Shown here: in pieces, positions 48,152-59,300 of the stretch
Numbering within the stretch: the stretch's first letter is position 1
How the letters are laid out: every line of letters starts with the position of its first letter
Assembly: GCF_029227915.1 (NCBI RefSeq)
Contig: NC_079883.1
Location: 13,640,001-13,704,000, forward strand
DNA: 64,000 bases
Source of the DNA: Hydractinia symbiolongicarpus
Taxonomy: Eukaryota > Cnidaria > Hydrozoa > Anthoathecata > Hydractiniidae
Direction of reading: 5' to 3'
The notes under the pieces: model-generated
The model's input: the letters and a program-made list of their open reading frames with translations, nothing else
Databases searched by the model: none
Told to the model about the DNA's origin: nothing
Translations under genes and position numbers: made by a program

Positions 48152-51100
48152 ATGACGGAAACAAATTTTGAAAATTTGGAATTTCATCCATTCCAAACCA
48201 ACGAAACCTTACTATTAAACGATGAAAATGACCCAGACTTAAATTTTTATAACTGTACATTGTCCAAGAACACTAATACAAAATATTATTCTCCAAATTC
48301 AGACAATATTTTTGCACACGCAAAAAATTATTCCTTTTCTATACTACATCTCAACATTAGAAGCATGCAAAAGAATTTTGAGAGTTTTGAACAGTTTCTC
48401 CACACTCTGAATTTTCGTTCTAAAATAATTTGTCTCACTGAAACTTGGTGTCGTGATGAAGACATAAAAAACAATTCAAATTTTCAATTGTGTAATTACT
48501 CGGTGATTCATCAAATTAGAAACTCTAACAAGGGGGGTGGTGGCGTGTGTGTGTTTATTCATAATTCTCTATTGTATAAAAAAAGAACAGAGCTATGTGT
48601 GAATAATAACGATTGTGAGTCATTAAGTGTAGAAATACTGAACAAAACCACAACGAACATCATTGTGAGCGTAATATACAGGCAACCTGCAGGATCAATT
48701 GATAATTTTAAAACGTTAATTGAACCTATTATATTGATCAATAAAAACACCAGCAAAGCAGTATACCTCGTGGGGGATCTTAACCTCAATACACTTGATT
48801 ACGAAACAAACAAAAACATCCAGTGTTTCTTTAACTTTATATTTCAAAGTGGGTATATTCCTCTCATAAATAAACCAACCTGGGTAACTAAACAAAACGC
48901 TACAGTAATTGATCACATCATAACAAATTCATTTTGCGACAAAGAACTACATTCGGGTATTATCAAAACAGACATCTCTGATCATTTTCCCATCTTTATC
49001 ACGTCCAATACAAACTTTGATAAACAGTCAAACCATGTAAAAATAAAAAAGCGAAAAATAAATGAAAATACAATAACATTATTTAAGTATTTATTGGCTA
49101 AGGTAAAATGGGACGACGGGTAAAAGCAACGGATGCAAATGACGCATATGATAGCTTTCTGAAAATGTTTTTGAAAAGATATGATGCGGCATTTCCAGAA
49201 GAAATTGAGTTTATTAAGACCAAAACATTCTTAAATCCCTGGATGACTAGGGGCCTCCAAAAATCTTCCCGAAGAAAACAAAAACTATATGAAAAGTATT
49301 TAAGAAAGAAAACCTACAGGAATGAAACACTGTATAAAAATTTATAAAAACCTTTTTAAATTGATAAAAAATCGTGCTAAGAATTTTTACTTCAATGAAC
49401 AAATTAATAAATACAAACATAATGCAAGAAAAACATGGAATATCATCAAGGAAGTGATTGGTAAAATAAAAATTAGAAGTAATAATTTTCCTTCAAAACT
49501 TGTAAACGACGAAAATGAAATTGAAGAACCATCTTTGATGGCTGAAGAATTTAACAATTTTTTCACTAAAGTGGGGCCGACCCTGGCGTCGAAAATAGGT
49601 CACAGTTCAAAATCCTTTAGATCGTATTTGTCATATCATGATAATGAAATAGAGAAAAAAGAGCTAAGTGAGGAGGAACTAGAAGCAGCATTTCATTCTT
49701 TGCAAATCAACAAAAGTCCTGACTTTGATCAAATCAGCAGCAATGTCTTAAAGAACTGTTTTAATGAACTAAAATCTCCACTACTGCAAATATTTAATTC
49801 ATCTCTAATTACAGGCATTGTTCCTAAAAAGTTAAAAAAAGCTAGAGTTGTCCCAGTCTTTAAAGCAGGAGAAGTTTGTAAAGTATCTAACTACAGACCA
49901 ATTTCAATACTCCCTTGCTTTTTGAAGATTTTAGAGAGAATCATGTACAACAGAGTTTATTTTTTCTTGAACAATAACAATATTTTGTATAATAAGCAAT
50001 TTGGATTTCAGGCAGGTCATTCAACTGATCACGCAATCATTCAGTTGAGTCAGGAAATATTTCAAGCCTTTGATGAGAATAAATTTACAATTGGGGTCTT
50101 TATTGATCTCAGCAAGGCATTCGATACAGTCAACCATGAGATTCTATTAGAAAAACTAATATATTATGGCATAAGAAATACATATCTCGCATGGTTCAAG
50201 AACTATCTCTTCGAAAGAAAACAATATATTTCTTATGACGAAGAAAATACTAACTACAGGATTATAGCATGTGGAGTACCTCAAGGGTCAATTTTAGGAC
50301 CACTGTTGTTTCTTATTTATATCAATGATATATTTAGAGCATCTAGTGTCTTAAATTCAATTTTATTTGCTGATGATACAAATTTATTCTTTACTCATAA
50401 AGATATAACGTACTTTTTGAAACTACTAACCTAGAATTGGCTAAATTGGCTGATTGGTTTAAAGCGAATAAATTATCCCTTAACACTTCAAAAACTAGAT
50501 ATACCTTTTTTCACAAACTTAGTAAAAAAGATGAAATACCTCTTAGGTTACCTGGATTAGTTATTGATCATGTAAACATAAGAAGAGAATATTCAATGAA
50601 ATTTCTTGGAGTTCTCCTAGACGAAAATTTAACTTGGAGAGAACATATTAGTGGAAAACAAAGTTTCCAAAAGCTTAGGAATCTTATATAAAGCCAGTTT
50701 CGCTTTGAATAAGAACTGCTTAAGAAACATATATTTTTCCTTTTTACACTGCTATTTAAATTATGCAAACATTGCATGGGGTAGCACTAATATAACAAAA
50801 TTAAAAAAACTGCACATTCAACAAAAACATGCCAGTAGGATTATATTACGACAGAACAAATATTCCCATTCTAGACCATTGCTAAAAGATCTGGGTATTC
50901 TTATTGTATCTCAGCTAAACATTTTTCAAGTCCTTATTTTCATGTATAAGATTAAAAATTTAATAGCACCAAATATATTCATTACATTATTTAAGAAAGT
51001 TCAACATAAATATCCAACTAGATTTTCAGGTAATAATTTCCTTCGGCCAAAAATCATATCTAATGTAACAAAATTTTCAATATCAAACCGAGGCCCTAAA

Positions 51101-51216
51101 AACTCTGAAGCATGCTTCTAAACGATGAGATAAAAAGCATTCCATCTACAAAACAATTTAAAATTGCACTAAGAAATCAGCTGTTACGAAGTAATAACGA
51201 ACAAGTCTTCTTCTGA
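48152..51216 (+). pseudogene. LINE ORF2: endonuclease-reverse transcriptase, several frameshifts
   Basis: The first part (48152 to about 49110) is an APE-type endonuclease: LNIRSM, LTETW, GGGGVCVFI, VSVIYRQP, GDLNLN, DHIITN and SDHFPIF. A linker with NPWMTRGL lies in another frame (about 49110-49335). The reverse transcriptase (about 49335-50430) has YRPISILPC, QFGFQAGHSTDHA, DLSKAFDTVNH, GVPQGSILGPLLF and the catalytic FADDTN. The C-terminal region (50437-51216) changes frame again near 50430, 50665 and 51110 and ends VFF with a stop at 51214-51216. At least five frame breaks make the product nonfunctional. Motifs place it in the CR1/L2/Jockey group; the exact clade needs a tree. Confidence 0.85.
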
Positions 51217-51515
51217 AACAACACTACGTGTGATAATTAAACGCTTTCTTTTATTTAACATAACATTTAATATTTTATTAAGTTTTTAATTATCAATTTT
51301 TATTTGACGCTCTTTTTAATGACGGCTATGTAAGGTGTGAGATGATAAGACTGCATAGTCTTCTACTTACTCCTGCCATTTTATTCTACGTACGTGATAC
51401 AGTTATGTATATATATGTATATATATCCCAATGTAGAAATTTATGCCTGTACTTATGTGTATGTAGAACTTGTATCTGTAATTTTGAAATAGTTGTATGT
51501 AAATTTCTTTTGGCG

Positions 51516-51544
51516 AAAAAAAAAATATATATATATATATATAC
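51516..51544 (+). repeat. A run and (AT)n microsatellite at the LINE 3' end
   Basis: Ten A followed by about ten AT units right after TTTCTTTTGGCG. Position and composition fit the simple-repeat tail of a CR1/L2-like LINE. Confidence 0.7.
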
Positions 51545-51558
51545 TTGATGAAGGGAAT

Positions 51559-51735
51559 AGCAATATTAAAATAATTTGATGAAATTAATTATGTCGTTTT
51601 TAAGGTAGTAAGGCTTGAAGTTGATGATTCTTACTAGATATATTGTTTCAGAAATGCAATTATCTATCGAAACCATGTAACTGTTAATCGTTCCATATTT
51701 GCTCAATTTTCATATATGTTCAATTTTTAAAAAAA
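51559..51735 (+). repeat. Duplication III, second copy, third fragment
   Basis: AGCAATATTAAAATAATTTGATG through CAGAAATGCAATTATCTATC matches 29950-30120. It lies between the LINE tail and the MITE nest. Confidence 0.6.
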
Positions 51736-51865
51736 ATCAAGCTACTCCTCTAAAGGCCGATATACAAAGAATAACAATTAGAAGAATAACTTGGGTATAT
51801 TAATATTCTTCCATTATTTCCACGTGTATCTTGTAAAAGAATAAAAATTCTTAAATATTTTTTCG

Positions 51866-51945
51866 TTATTCTTCGAATAAAAAACAAACTAAATATAATC
51901 AAACTGATTTGATTATATTCAGCTTGCTTTTTATTCGAAGAATAA
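51866..51945. repeat. 80-bp hairpin nested in the outer MITE
   Basis: The 38-bp arms TTATTCTTCGAATAAAAAAC.. and ..TTTTTATTCGAAGAATAA differ at three positions and leave only a four-base loop. It sits at the centre of the outer element and is either part of it or a third tiny insertion. Confidence 0.65.
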
Positions 51946-52519
51946 AGGCGGTGATACACGATCCGATTAATCGAATTCGATTTGTTAAAATTATACTGAG
52001 CATTAAAATAAAATCGAAACTTGACAGGTGAGAAAGGGGATGATACACGATCCAATTTTTCGAATTCGAACTATCGAAATTATATTTAGCATTAAAATAA
52101 AACTGAAACTTCAACTAAAAATTTAGGAAAACGTTAAAAAACGGAGTGTGTTATTTGTTACTAAACAAATAACACACTCCGCAAAAAGATTATTTTCATT
52201 TCCCTTGGATCTCTTCTGTTTATAAGCTCCAGAGCGCTTCTTCCAACATCCATTTTTTTTTTAAGACTTGATGTGTTTAATTTTTTTCATATAGAAACTT
52301 ACATTTTTCTGAACACAGATGTGATGTACATATTTTAAGCATTTTGATTGGTTAAAAACCTTTCGATTAGTCGAAAAAGTTAAACCAGTCCGACTTTTTA
52401 AAAATCGAATTCGACAAGTCTGAACATGTTGAAGGCATACGATTTTCTACATCATACACCGATCCAATTTGTCGAATTCGACTATTCAAATTCAATTATC
52501 GGATCGTGCATCACCGCCT
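51946..52519. mobile_element. Inner MITE, TAA target duplication
   Basis: The left end AGGCGGTGATACACGATCCG and the right end GGATCGTGCATCACCGCCT are inverted copies. TAA precedes the left end (51943-51945) and follows the right end (52520-52522). The left-terminal text is partly repeated internally at 52038-52110 (GATGATACACGATCC and GAATTCGA). No coding content. It inserted into the older outer MITE. Confidence 0.75.
52142..52181. repeat. Perfect 18-bp hairpin inside the inner MITE
   Basis: CGGAGTGTGTTATTTGTT, a four-base loop, then its exact reverse complement AACAAATAACACACTCCG. Perfect pairing while the surrounding inverted repeats are eroded. Confidence 0.8.
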
Positions 52520-52633
52520 TAACGAAAAAATATTCAAGAATTTTTATACTTCTACAAGATACACGGGGAAATAGTGCAAGAATATTAATATACTCAAGTT
52601 ATTCTTCAATTATTCTCCTGTGTATATCGGTCT

Positions 52634-53150
52634 TAACAATTAATCAGAACAGAAAAAACACAACAGCTTGAAGCTACTTGATATATTGACATGCGTATAT
52701 TATTACTATTTTAATGCCCATGCGTATAACCCGAAAACCTGCCTTACATTGCAGTGCAGAATCCGAAAAAAACTTGCTTCCCTGACTTATCGCCGGAAAC
52801 AGCTATCTAACCTAAGTTTACGCTGCGTTGTTAAATTATTGTTGTTTTCCTGTAGGATGTTTCTTTTTTTGTTACGAAAGCATACGAATGCCACATTGTG
52901 TGATTATAAGGTTAGGCTATTAATTGTTTTAGAGTCACGCAAAGGATCAGAGAAGCATTTGTCCTCAAACATCACGCGATGCAATGTAACAAAGCATTCA
53001 CGCATTTTGTAAATTCCCTTGTGATGAGAGGAGGGACCAAGCGCATAAATTGGCTATAAAACAAATATAACGATTTTTATATTGTCTTCTAATGAACGCC
53101 TGCACAAACTGACTCAACTATTTAAAAAAAAACTGTCATTTAAACAGAAA
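52634..53150 (+). repeat. Duplication III, second copy, last fragment
   Basis: Aligns with 30280-30825: ATTATTACTATTYTAATGC, CGTATAACCCRAAAA, AAGGTTAGGC and CATCACGCGATGCAATGTA. Homology ends at about 53150, opposite the TA where the possible pogo element starts in the first copy. Confidence 0.7.
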
Positions 53151-55756
53151 TAGACGCGTCATTTTTGAAAAATATTTAAGATTAATTATCTGTCTGGCTT
53201 TTTTTATTTTTCGTTAGAGAAAGATTGACGAAAGTTAGAAATAACTTTGAATTTTAAGCATGCCACAATAACGCAGAGGAAGTAACAGTGTTAATTTTTC
53301 TAATAGTCCCGAACTTTATTTGGTCAAAATTTATTTAAACATAATTAGCGGGTTAAGGGTTGGGCTAATTTCACAGTTCTTCTCCTTGGACGCATGCTCG
53401 AAATATGCCAAATTTCCACCCAATTCAGGTACTTATAAGTATCATTGTTATGCAAATTAGCAGGTCGTAATGATGCTAATGTATTTAGCACAAGAATGAA
53501 CATGTCAATTCCGGATATTGCTTACAAAAGTTGATCAATTACTGGGTTTTGCAAACACGTGATCCTTTTGAAAGAACAAAGGTTCTTTACTTGATTAATT
53601 ACTTTGTTTTCGTCTTGATTTAATGACGGCGGTAATATGCTGTTGCCCGGTCAGAAATTAAAACATTAAAGCATCTGGGGATGTGGCTACGGAATTTTCA
53701 ATTTAAATGAAATGTCGTGGAATTTATATAAGTCTTCTTTTTGAAAACATCAACATTAGTGACGATACAAATTAATGTATCAGAACATTAGGTACAATAA
53801 AATTTGATTTGAGAAGGCCAATACTACTATAAACTTAAATTGCAATCTTTGTAGCATTTATTATTGAAAGTCTTTAGTGACTCATACATTGTCAAAACTG
53901 CCTACTGTAAATTAATTTGAATGAGCCCATTGAGTCTGTAAAATACCTATTTATATTGTGGACAAAATCACTTAATAGACAGGACAATTATCAAACTGAA
54001 TATGAAGAGGTATTATAGAGTTTTACATAATTATTTACATAAAACAACATTTAATTTATTGTTCAGGCCTTAAAGATTGTGACTAAACTTTCCAAACCCA
54101 ATTTTGAACAAAATTCAATTGATGAAATTTCTTTTTCTAAGTTAAATAGCAAGTTTGCCTAGAAAATATCCTTTATTGAACCTACAAATGTATATGTTTT
54201 AGTCGCTAGCTGTCGAAAGATTTGACCACCACTATGCACACTGTCTGTGGAAAATGCAGGAAATTTCCCATCGTAGCAAGGCTGATAAAAATATATGACA
54301 TTTGTTACTTGTTGTTAGACGGGCAGGCAACTATTATTATAGAAAAGTATATACTCTTACATTCCAACGCTTGAAATACTTTAGTATCAAAGAAACACCA
54401 TTTAACAATGCTTGTTAACTTGAGGCTGAGATTATAGTTACTTTCAATCGCGATTTGCGAAATATTCAGAAAATTGAAAGGTCAATTGATAGATTGAGAA
54501 GGGTCTAACTAAAAAGTAATTCTAAGTGTATTAAAAACAAGAGTCTGAGACTCCATATGTTTTTAGAAAATTTTCTTTGTTTTTAAATTCAATTTAAAAT
54601 CATTAAGGCAGAACTTTAACAGTATATTTCTTATAACAAAGGATGTACTGTTATCGAAAACAAACACATTTAAAGTGTATGTTATTATATTGTCAAAGTA
54701 CAATCTCCATTATTGTACACTTCTAAGCACAATATATGTTTAATCAATAGAAAAGATAGAGATAATACACAAATTTGTTATGACAAAGATTCACACGAAA
54801 ATCGACTGATTGGGGCGTGAATGTGTGTCCGTACAGATAAAAGTGACCTAAACATATATAGGTTTATTGCCTGTATCTGTCCAGCCCGCGCTCGACTCTC
54901 CCACTGCCCACGTTTAATTTTGAAAAAGCGTTCGAAGGTTGCGCAAGACGCAGTTGGTGTAAAAAAATTATTTCGTGTTCATGCATTGTTTATCACATGC
55001 TCTTGAGCTGCTGCATTCGTTAAACACCGTACGAAGAGAAAGCTACTTTTATGCAGAATAGCTGTACTCTGCATGAAAAATCCTCAAGCAAATTAAAAAA
55101 TTTTTTTTGTGGAACTTTAAACAAAAGGCTTGCATGCAGTTAACAACTTTTACGTAAGTAAATTAACCTTTGACCAGGCATGTTTTGCTATAATTATTTC
55201 TAGTAACCAGATAGCTTAGAAGCCATGCGTGTTTGGTTGTACCATTTTTAAAAGATCAATGCAGTAATATGATGTTTACTGTGTTATTTCAAATTTCTTT
55301 AAATCCAATAACATGTAGGGACACTGAAAATTACGGAAATAACATATCGCCTGTTAATTCGGCAAGTATTGCTCTACACAATTTGCGCCTTCGCTATATT
55401 AATTAGCCTGCAAAAGCCATGTTCTTCGAAAATTACTATGTTTATAGGAAATTGTGAATTGTGCACGAGTAATTGAATGCACTTTGAGCGTTTTGCTTTT
55501 CAATCACAATTATTTTAGAGTTAAAGCATTTATTTAATTCCAGATGTTTAAGCAGGGGAGCCAGTAGAACATTGGCTATTCTTTTCTGAGTGTTTATGTT
55601 ACGACGATTGTGATTATTGCATATTAATCGGTTATTATACATTATAAAATTAGTCCTAACCTTAATACATAATACCTGACAGATATTCCCCGTAACATAT
55701 ACATAAAGTACACATTCCCTATCTTATTTCTCTTGCACAGTTATTTCTTTATTCGT
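53151..55756. other. Intergenic, nothing recognised
   Basis: AT-rich DNA; the short frames are domainless. Confidence 0.45.
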
Positions 55757-55860
55757 AGCTTTAGTGGTGACACAGGCTAAACATGCTGAACTGTGGACTA
55801 AATCACCGACCATGTGATTATTAAACAGACGCAATGAAAACCACTCAGTTATTATGCTGA
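55757..55860 (-). mobile_element. tRNA-headed SINE, diverged copy
   Basis: The minus strand has A-box-like TAACTGAGTGG (55841-55851) and B-box-like GGTGATTTAGTCC (55795-55807), followed by CAGCATGTTTAGCCTGTGTCACCAC. This parallels the tail of the SINE at 9340-9484. Confidence 0.5.
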
Positions 55861-56265
55861 AGCACTTGTATTTCTTTTCTTTGTTATATTTTAGTGATAA
55901 AGGATAAAATTTCAACAACTAGTTGATTTCTCAAGACTATGTCAACAAACACTTTTTTATCTGCGATTTTTACAAAAGAAACAGTTATTTTACGTCAATT
56001 ATCCATTTCTTCACATTAGACCACTTTATAGGGGTTTTTCATATTTGTTAAGCAAATGACTGTACGAACATGAGACTTACAGTTATAAACTGAAAGTTTT
56101 TTCCTTTTGGTTATAGCTATATTACGACGTTATATACTCATTTTTTAGATGCGTGCATTTCTTGGCAATTAGGAACAGTTATGTTTCATTGATTACGGTA
56201 TCAATAAATGCTTTTGGCTATTATATTTTTAACTAAAAAAACATTATGAATGACATATCTTTAGC

Positions 56266-56345
56266 AGAGGAGTTAGTGTAGTTGTAGTGGCCCATTCAGC
56301 TTGTGTTTCAAGTTGCAGTCCCGGCGCATTTCAAATGTAGTACTC
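56266..56345 (+). mobile_element. Possible SINE or tRNA-derived relic
   Basis: GAGTTAGTGTAGTTGTAGTGG, then AAGTTGCAGTCCCGGCGC, has the general spacing of A and B boxes. Neither box is canonical and no tRNA fold is evident. Confidence 0.3.
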
Positions 56346-59300
56346 TCAATCCATTTCAATCTACCGACTGAAAACCATTTTTTTATGGAAGGCAAGCACG
56401 TAAAGCAATGTTATACGTATTTCTGACATTGATGTAACATAGCAACAATTGGAGGTGTTGAAAATTCAGAGATTAGCATGTAATTCAGAAGAAACTTTCC
56501 AAACTTTAGCTACCCAATTTTATAAGTAAGTCTGGTATAAGTTACACTATGAATTTTCATTCTGTAAGCGTATGATATATTTTTGAGCAAAAACCACTAA
56601 CTTAATATTTTGTTTGGTGTTTACTACGAAGGTGTAGTACGCTTGTTGTATCGACCAATGTGCAGCACACGTAAATTTAAGTGACTTCACAAAGGAATGG
56701 ATAAATTTTGAAGGGAAAAAACTATACATTTTTATCAATTTGCAAAAATGAGTTTAAAAAAGAATCTATACGAATCTACTAAATGACTTAGGATTTGGGA
56801 AATACCTAGAACATCTAACGAAACTTGATCAGCTTCTACTTCAAGATGAATAGCCGTTTGTATTAATTAAATGTCTAATTGTCATAGGTAAGACTTAAAT
56901 ATATTGGCGTTGGTTTTTGTTTATGCTGGACAAGAAAATAAAAATTGCAGTTTTAAATAAACAACCATCAATTATGGCTGTCTGAGGAGAAAAACCAAGG
57001 AGATAAAAGGCGATATATGATGATGCATAACCCGACCCAATTAAATAAGAATTAAATTTTTATTTTACTACACCATTATTAGGTACATTTTACTTAATAT
57101 CCTAATTTTTTTGAAATTTACGATTACATTGGCATTCCACGGAAAAAATTAAGTAGTGAGTCATGGGTTATGAATTGCTAAATTGCTAATTCTGTTCAAA
57201 ACAAGGTAGGCACGACGTCTAATGTTAAACAAATAAAAGTGCGTAATTTAGACTCTTTTTTTTTACTCTGGAGAATCTGAGTATCTTTATTTTAACTGAA
57301 CTAAGAAAATGCAATTCAGCCGAAGCACTTAAGTACAAATACCCTCTAAATCATCTAGGTACTTTCAAAGTTTGCAGGACGAAGGTGGTTTGCTAAAGCA
57401 TTGCAATCAAATTGCTGAAAAACCTTCCTATTTAGCTTTGCAGGCTAAACAGTTAATTTAACTGTCCATGTCAGAACGATACATTCTCAGTAAAAAATGG
57501 CAGATGATTTCGACGTACATTTTTAACAAATTTCCCCCACCCCACCCTCTTCATAAACACTTTTCAGATAGTATGAGTTCTCAGCGTAACTTTTTATGTA
57601 ATCACTTCTCCGTTTAAATATAAAGTACAAAAAGTATGCTTTAAGGTAAAGAAAGTGGTTTTAAGGGTCTCGTATTATTTTGGGGTAGCTTCGATCTCTA
57701 ATTTTTTTATGGAATAACTCTGTTTGTGTTGTGATCTTTCAGAGGTGCTAGTCGAGCTATTATTAGCATGACTATTTTCCTACAATTTGTAGTTCTTTGT
57801 GAGCTTTAACGTGAATCTTTTCTGTCCAAAAGATGTGTTGGACAGTTCGACTATGACTATGACTTCTTACCCAACTAAGCGTTGTTCAACAGTAACACTC
57901 ATACCTTGACGCGTTTGGGCACTCTCTTAAAATACCCGGAAAAGTATCGTCGTTTCCAAAAATTTATTGAAATAGATAAAAGACGTTAATTATCGATAAT
58001 GTCACCTTAACGCTTTTTCAAAGTTCTCAGGTTCTCATCAGTCCTGACCTGTGTTTGGTTGTGCAAATAGCGGGTTGTACGCGTTGATTACTATTCATAC
58101 GTTTTTAAAGGCCATCTCAGAAGCTGCAGAATAATAATCATTTGACGCCTGCAGCTATGTCTGAAAATAATTTAAAAATTTTCGTTGTTCTAGTAATTTT
58201 AACCTTGATTGCAGCAAGAAATACCTACTTCAGAACTTTATTGTATTTCTGAAGACTTTAGCAGGCATGAGTACTTTAAAAAATAATTTATGATTGCCGT
58301 TTTTTTTCATTGGTCAATAACAGCAAAGGTAACAGAAAAAATCATAGTATAAGGATGCATAAAACACTATAAGTTACTTTTGTCATATTTTTTATTTTTA
58401 TATCGTCGGAAAGCCTAATTTTTGTAAGTTCTTTTTTCTCATATGGTATATGGTTGCATTTTTTAAACCTTCTGAAAAACAATTTGTGTTTGATATACCT
58501 AATGTTTTGGGCTAGAAACATTGTATATAAATTTATAAATGCCGAACTATGAAGAACTATGGAAAATTCCATGGTGATTTACCTGTTGTACATATTTCTC
58601 TCATTGCTTTTTTATGCATCATTTTAACTTGTTTAAATGAAGTAACGAAATTTGCTTTGATGTGTATTCTTAGTATATGTAGAGGTGTGTTTAAGGTTTT
58701 TCGTTGAGTTGAGGAGACTAATAAATAGACAAAGTTGATTACGATGATTGCCCGTCAATTACAGCTGTAGCTGTTGAAACGTAGCCTAGAATAAACTCGC
58801 TTGTTCATGACATAATAATATCTATATTATTCAATGAAAATGTTAATTGTTGAAAATAACACGCGCAATATTAATATGAACGCGAATCTCGCCTGTTTTT
58901 ATTTTCCCACAAGTTTCAATTCAAAAATACCAATGTAAAAATAGTACAATTTGGGGAATACAATTTGGATGAAACATAAATGTTTTTAAAACGCCTTTCC
59001 GTCATCACTTTTGTTTCTTGAAAAAAAATATATTTGTGCGTATTAACATTTTACGCATAACGCCTGCACCAAATTTCGCACACTAAGGCCCTTTTAAAAG
59101 TTTCTAAATCATATTTAATTGCATTTATACTTTGTGTAAATTCATTTAGCTGTACATAGATCCCTTTGTTGTTTTTTATTTCATTGTTATTTGACTTGTT
59201 TTGCGCTTCTTGATAGCAGTAACAGTTACTTTCAAGAAAAAACTTCATATTGCACTTCAAATATCAGTTTTCAACCAAAGAACTTTAAGACATGAAACAT

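Larger units (their letters stand above)
47030..51545 (+). mobile_element. Inactive CR1/L2-like (Jockey-superfamily) LINE
   Basis: Two-ORF non-LTR retrotransposon: ORF1 (coiled coil plus RNA-binding-like C-terminus), then ORF2 (APE-type endonuclease and reverse transcriptase), ending at an A run and (AT)n tail. The 5' boundary is approximate. The 3' end abuts DNA homologous to duplication III (51559 on), so the element lies within the second copy of that duplication. Several frameshifts show it is dead. Confidence 0.8.
51754..52633. mobile_element. Outer MITE with 114-bp inverted ends, TAA target duplication
   Basis: The left arm AGGCCGATATACAAAG through TTTTTTCGTTA (51754-51868) pairs with the right arm TAACGAAAAAATATTC through GTGTATATCGGTCT (52520-52633), with moderate divergence. 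TAA flanks both sides (51751-51753 and 52634-52636). A three-base TWA target duplication is typical of PIF/Harbinger elements. It encodes no transposase. Two further structures lie inside it. Confidence 0.75.

Noticed and set aside
51342-51548. 68-codon frame ending in the LINE tail
   Set aside because: It is a translation of the LINE 3' untranslated region and the (AT)n microsatellite.
51750-52671. Several 71-101-codon frames
   Set aside because: They lie wholly or mainly within inverted-repeat MITE sequence, so related frames appear on both strands.
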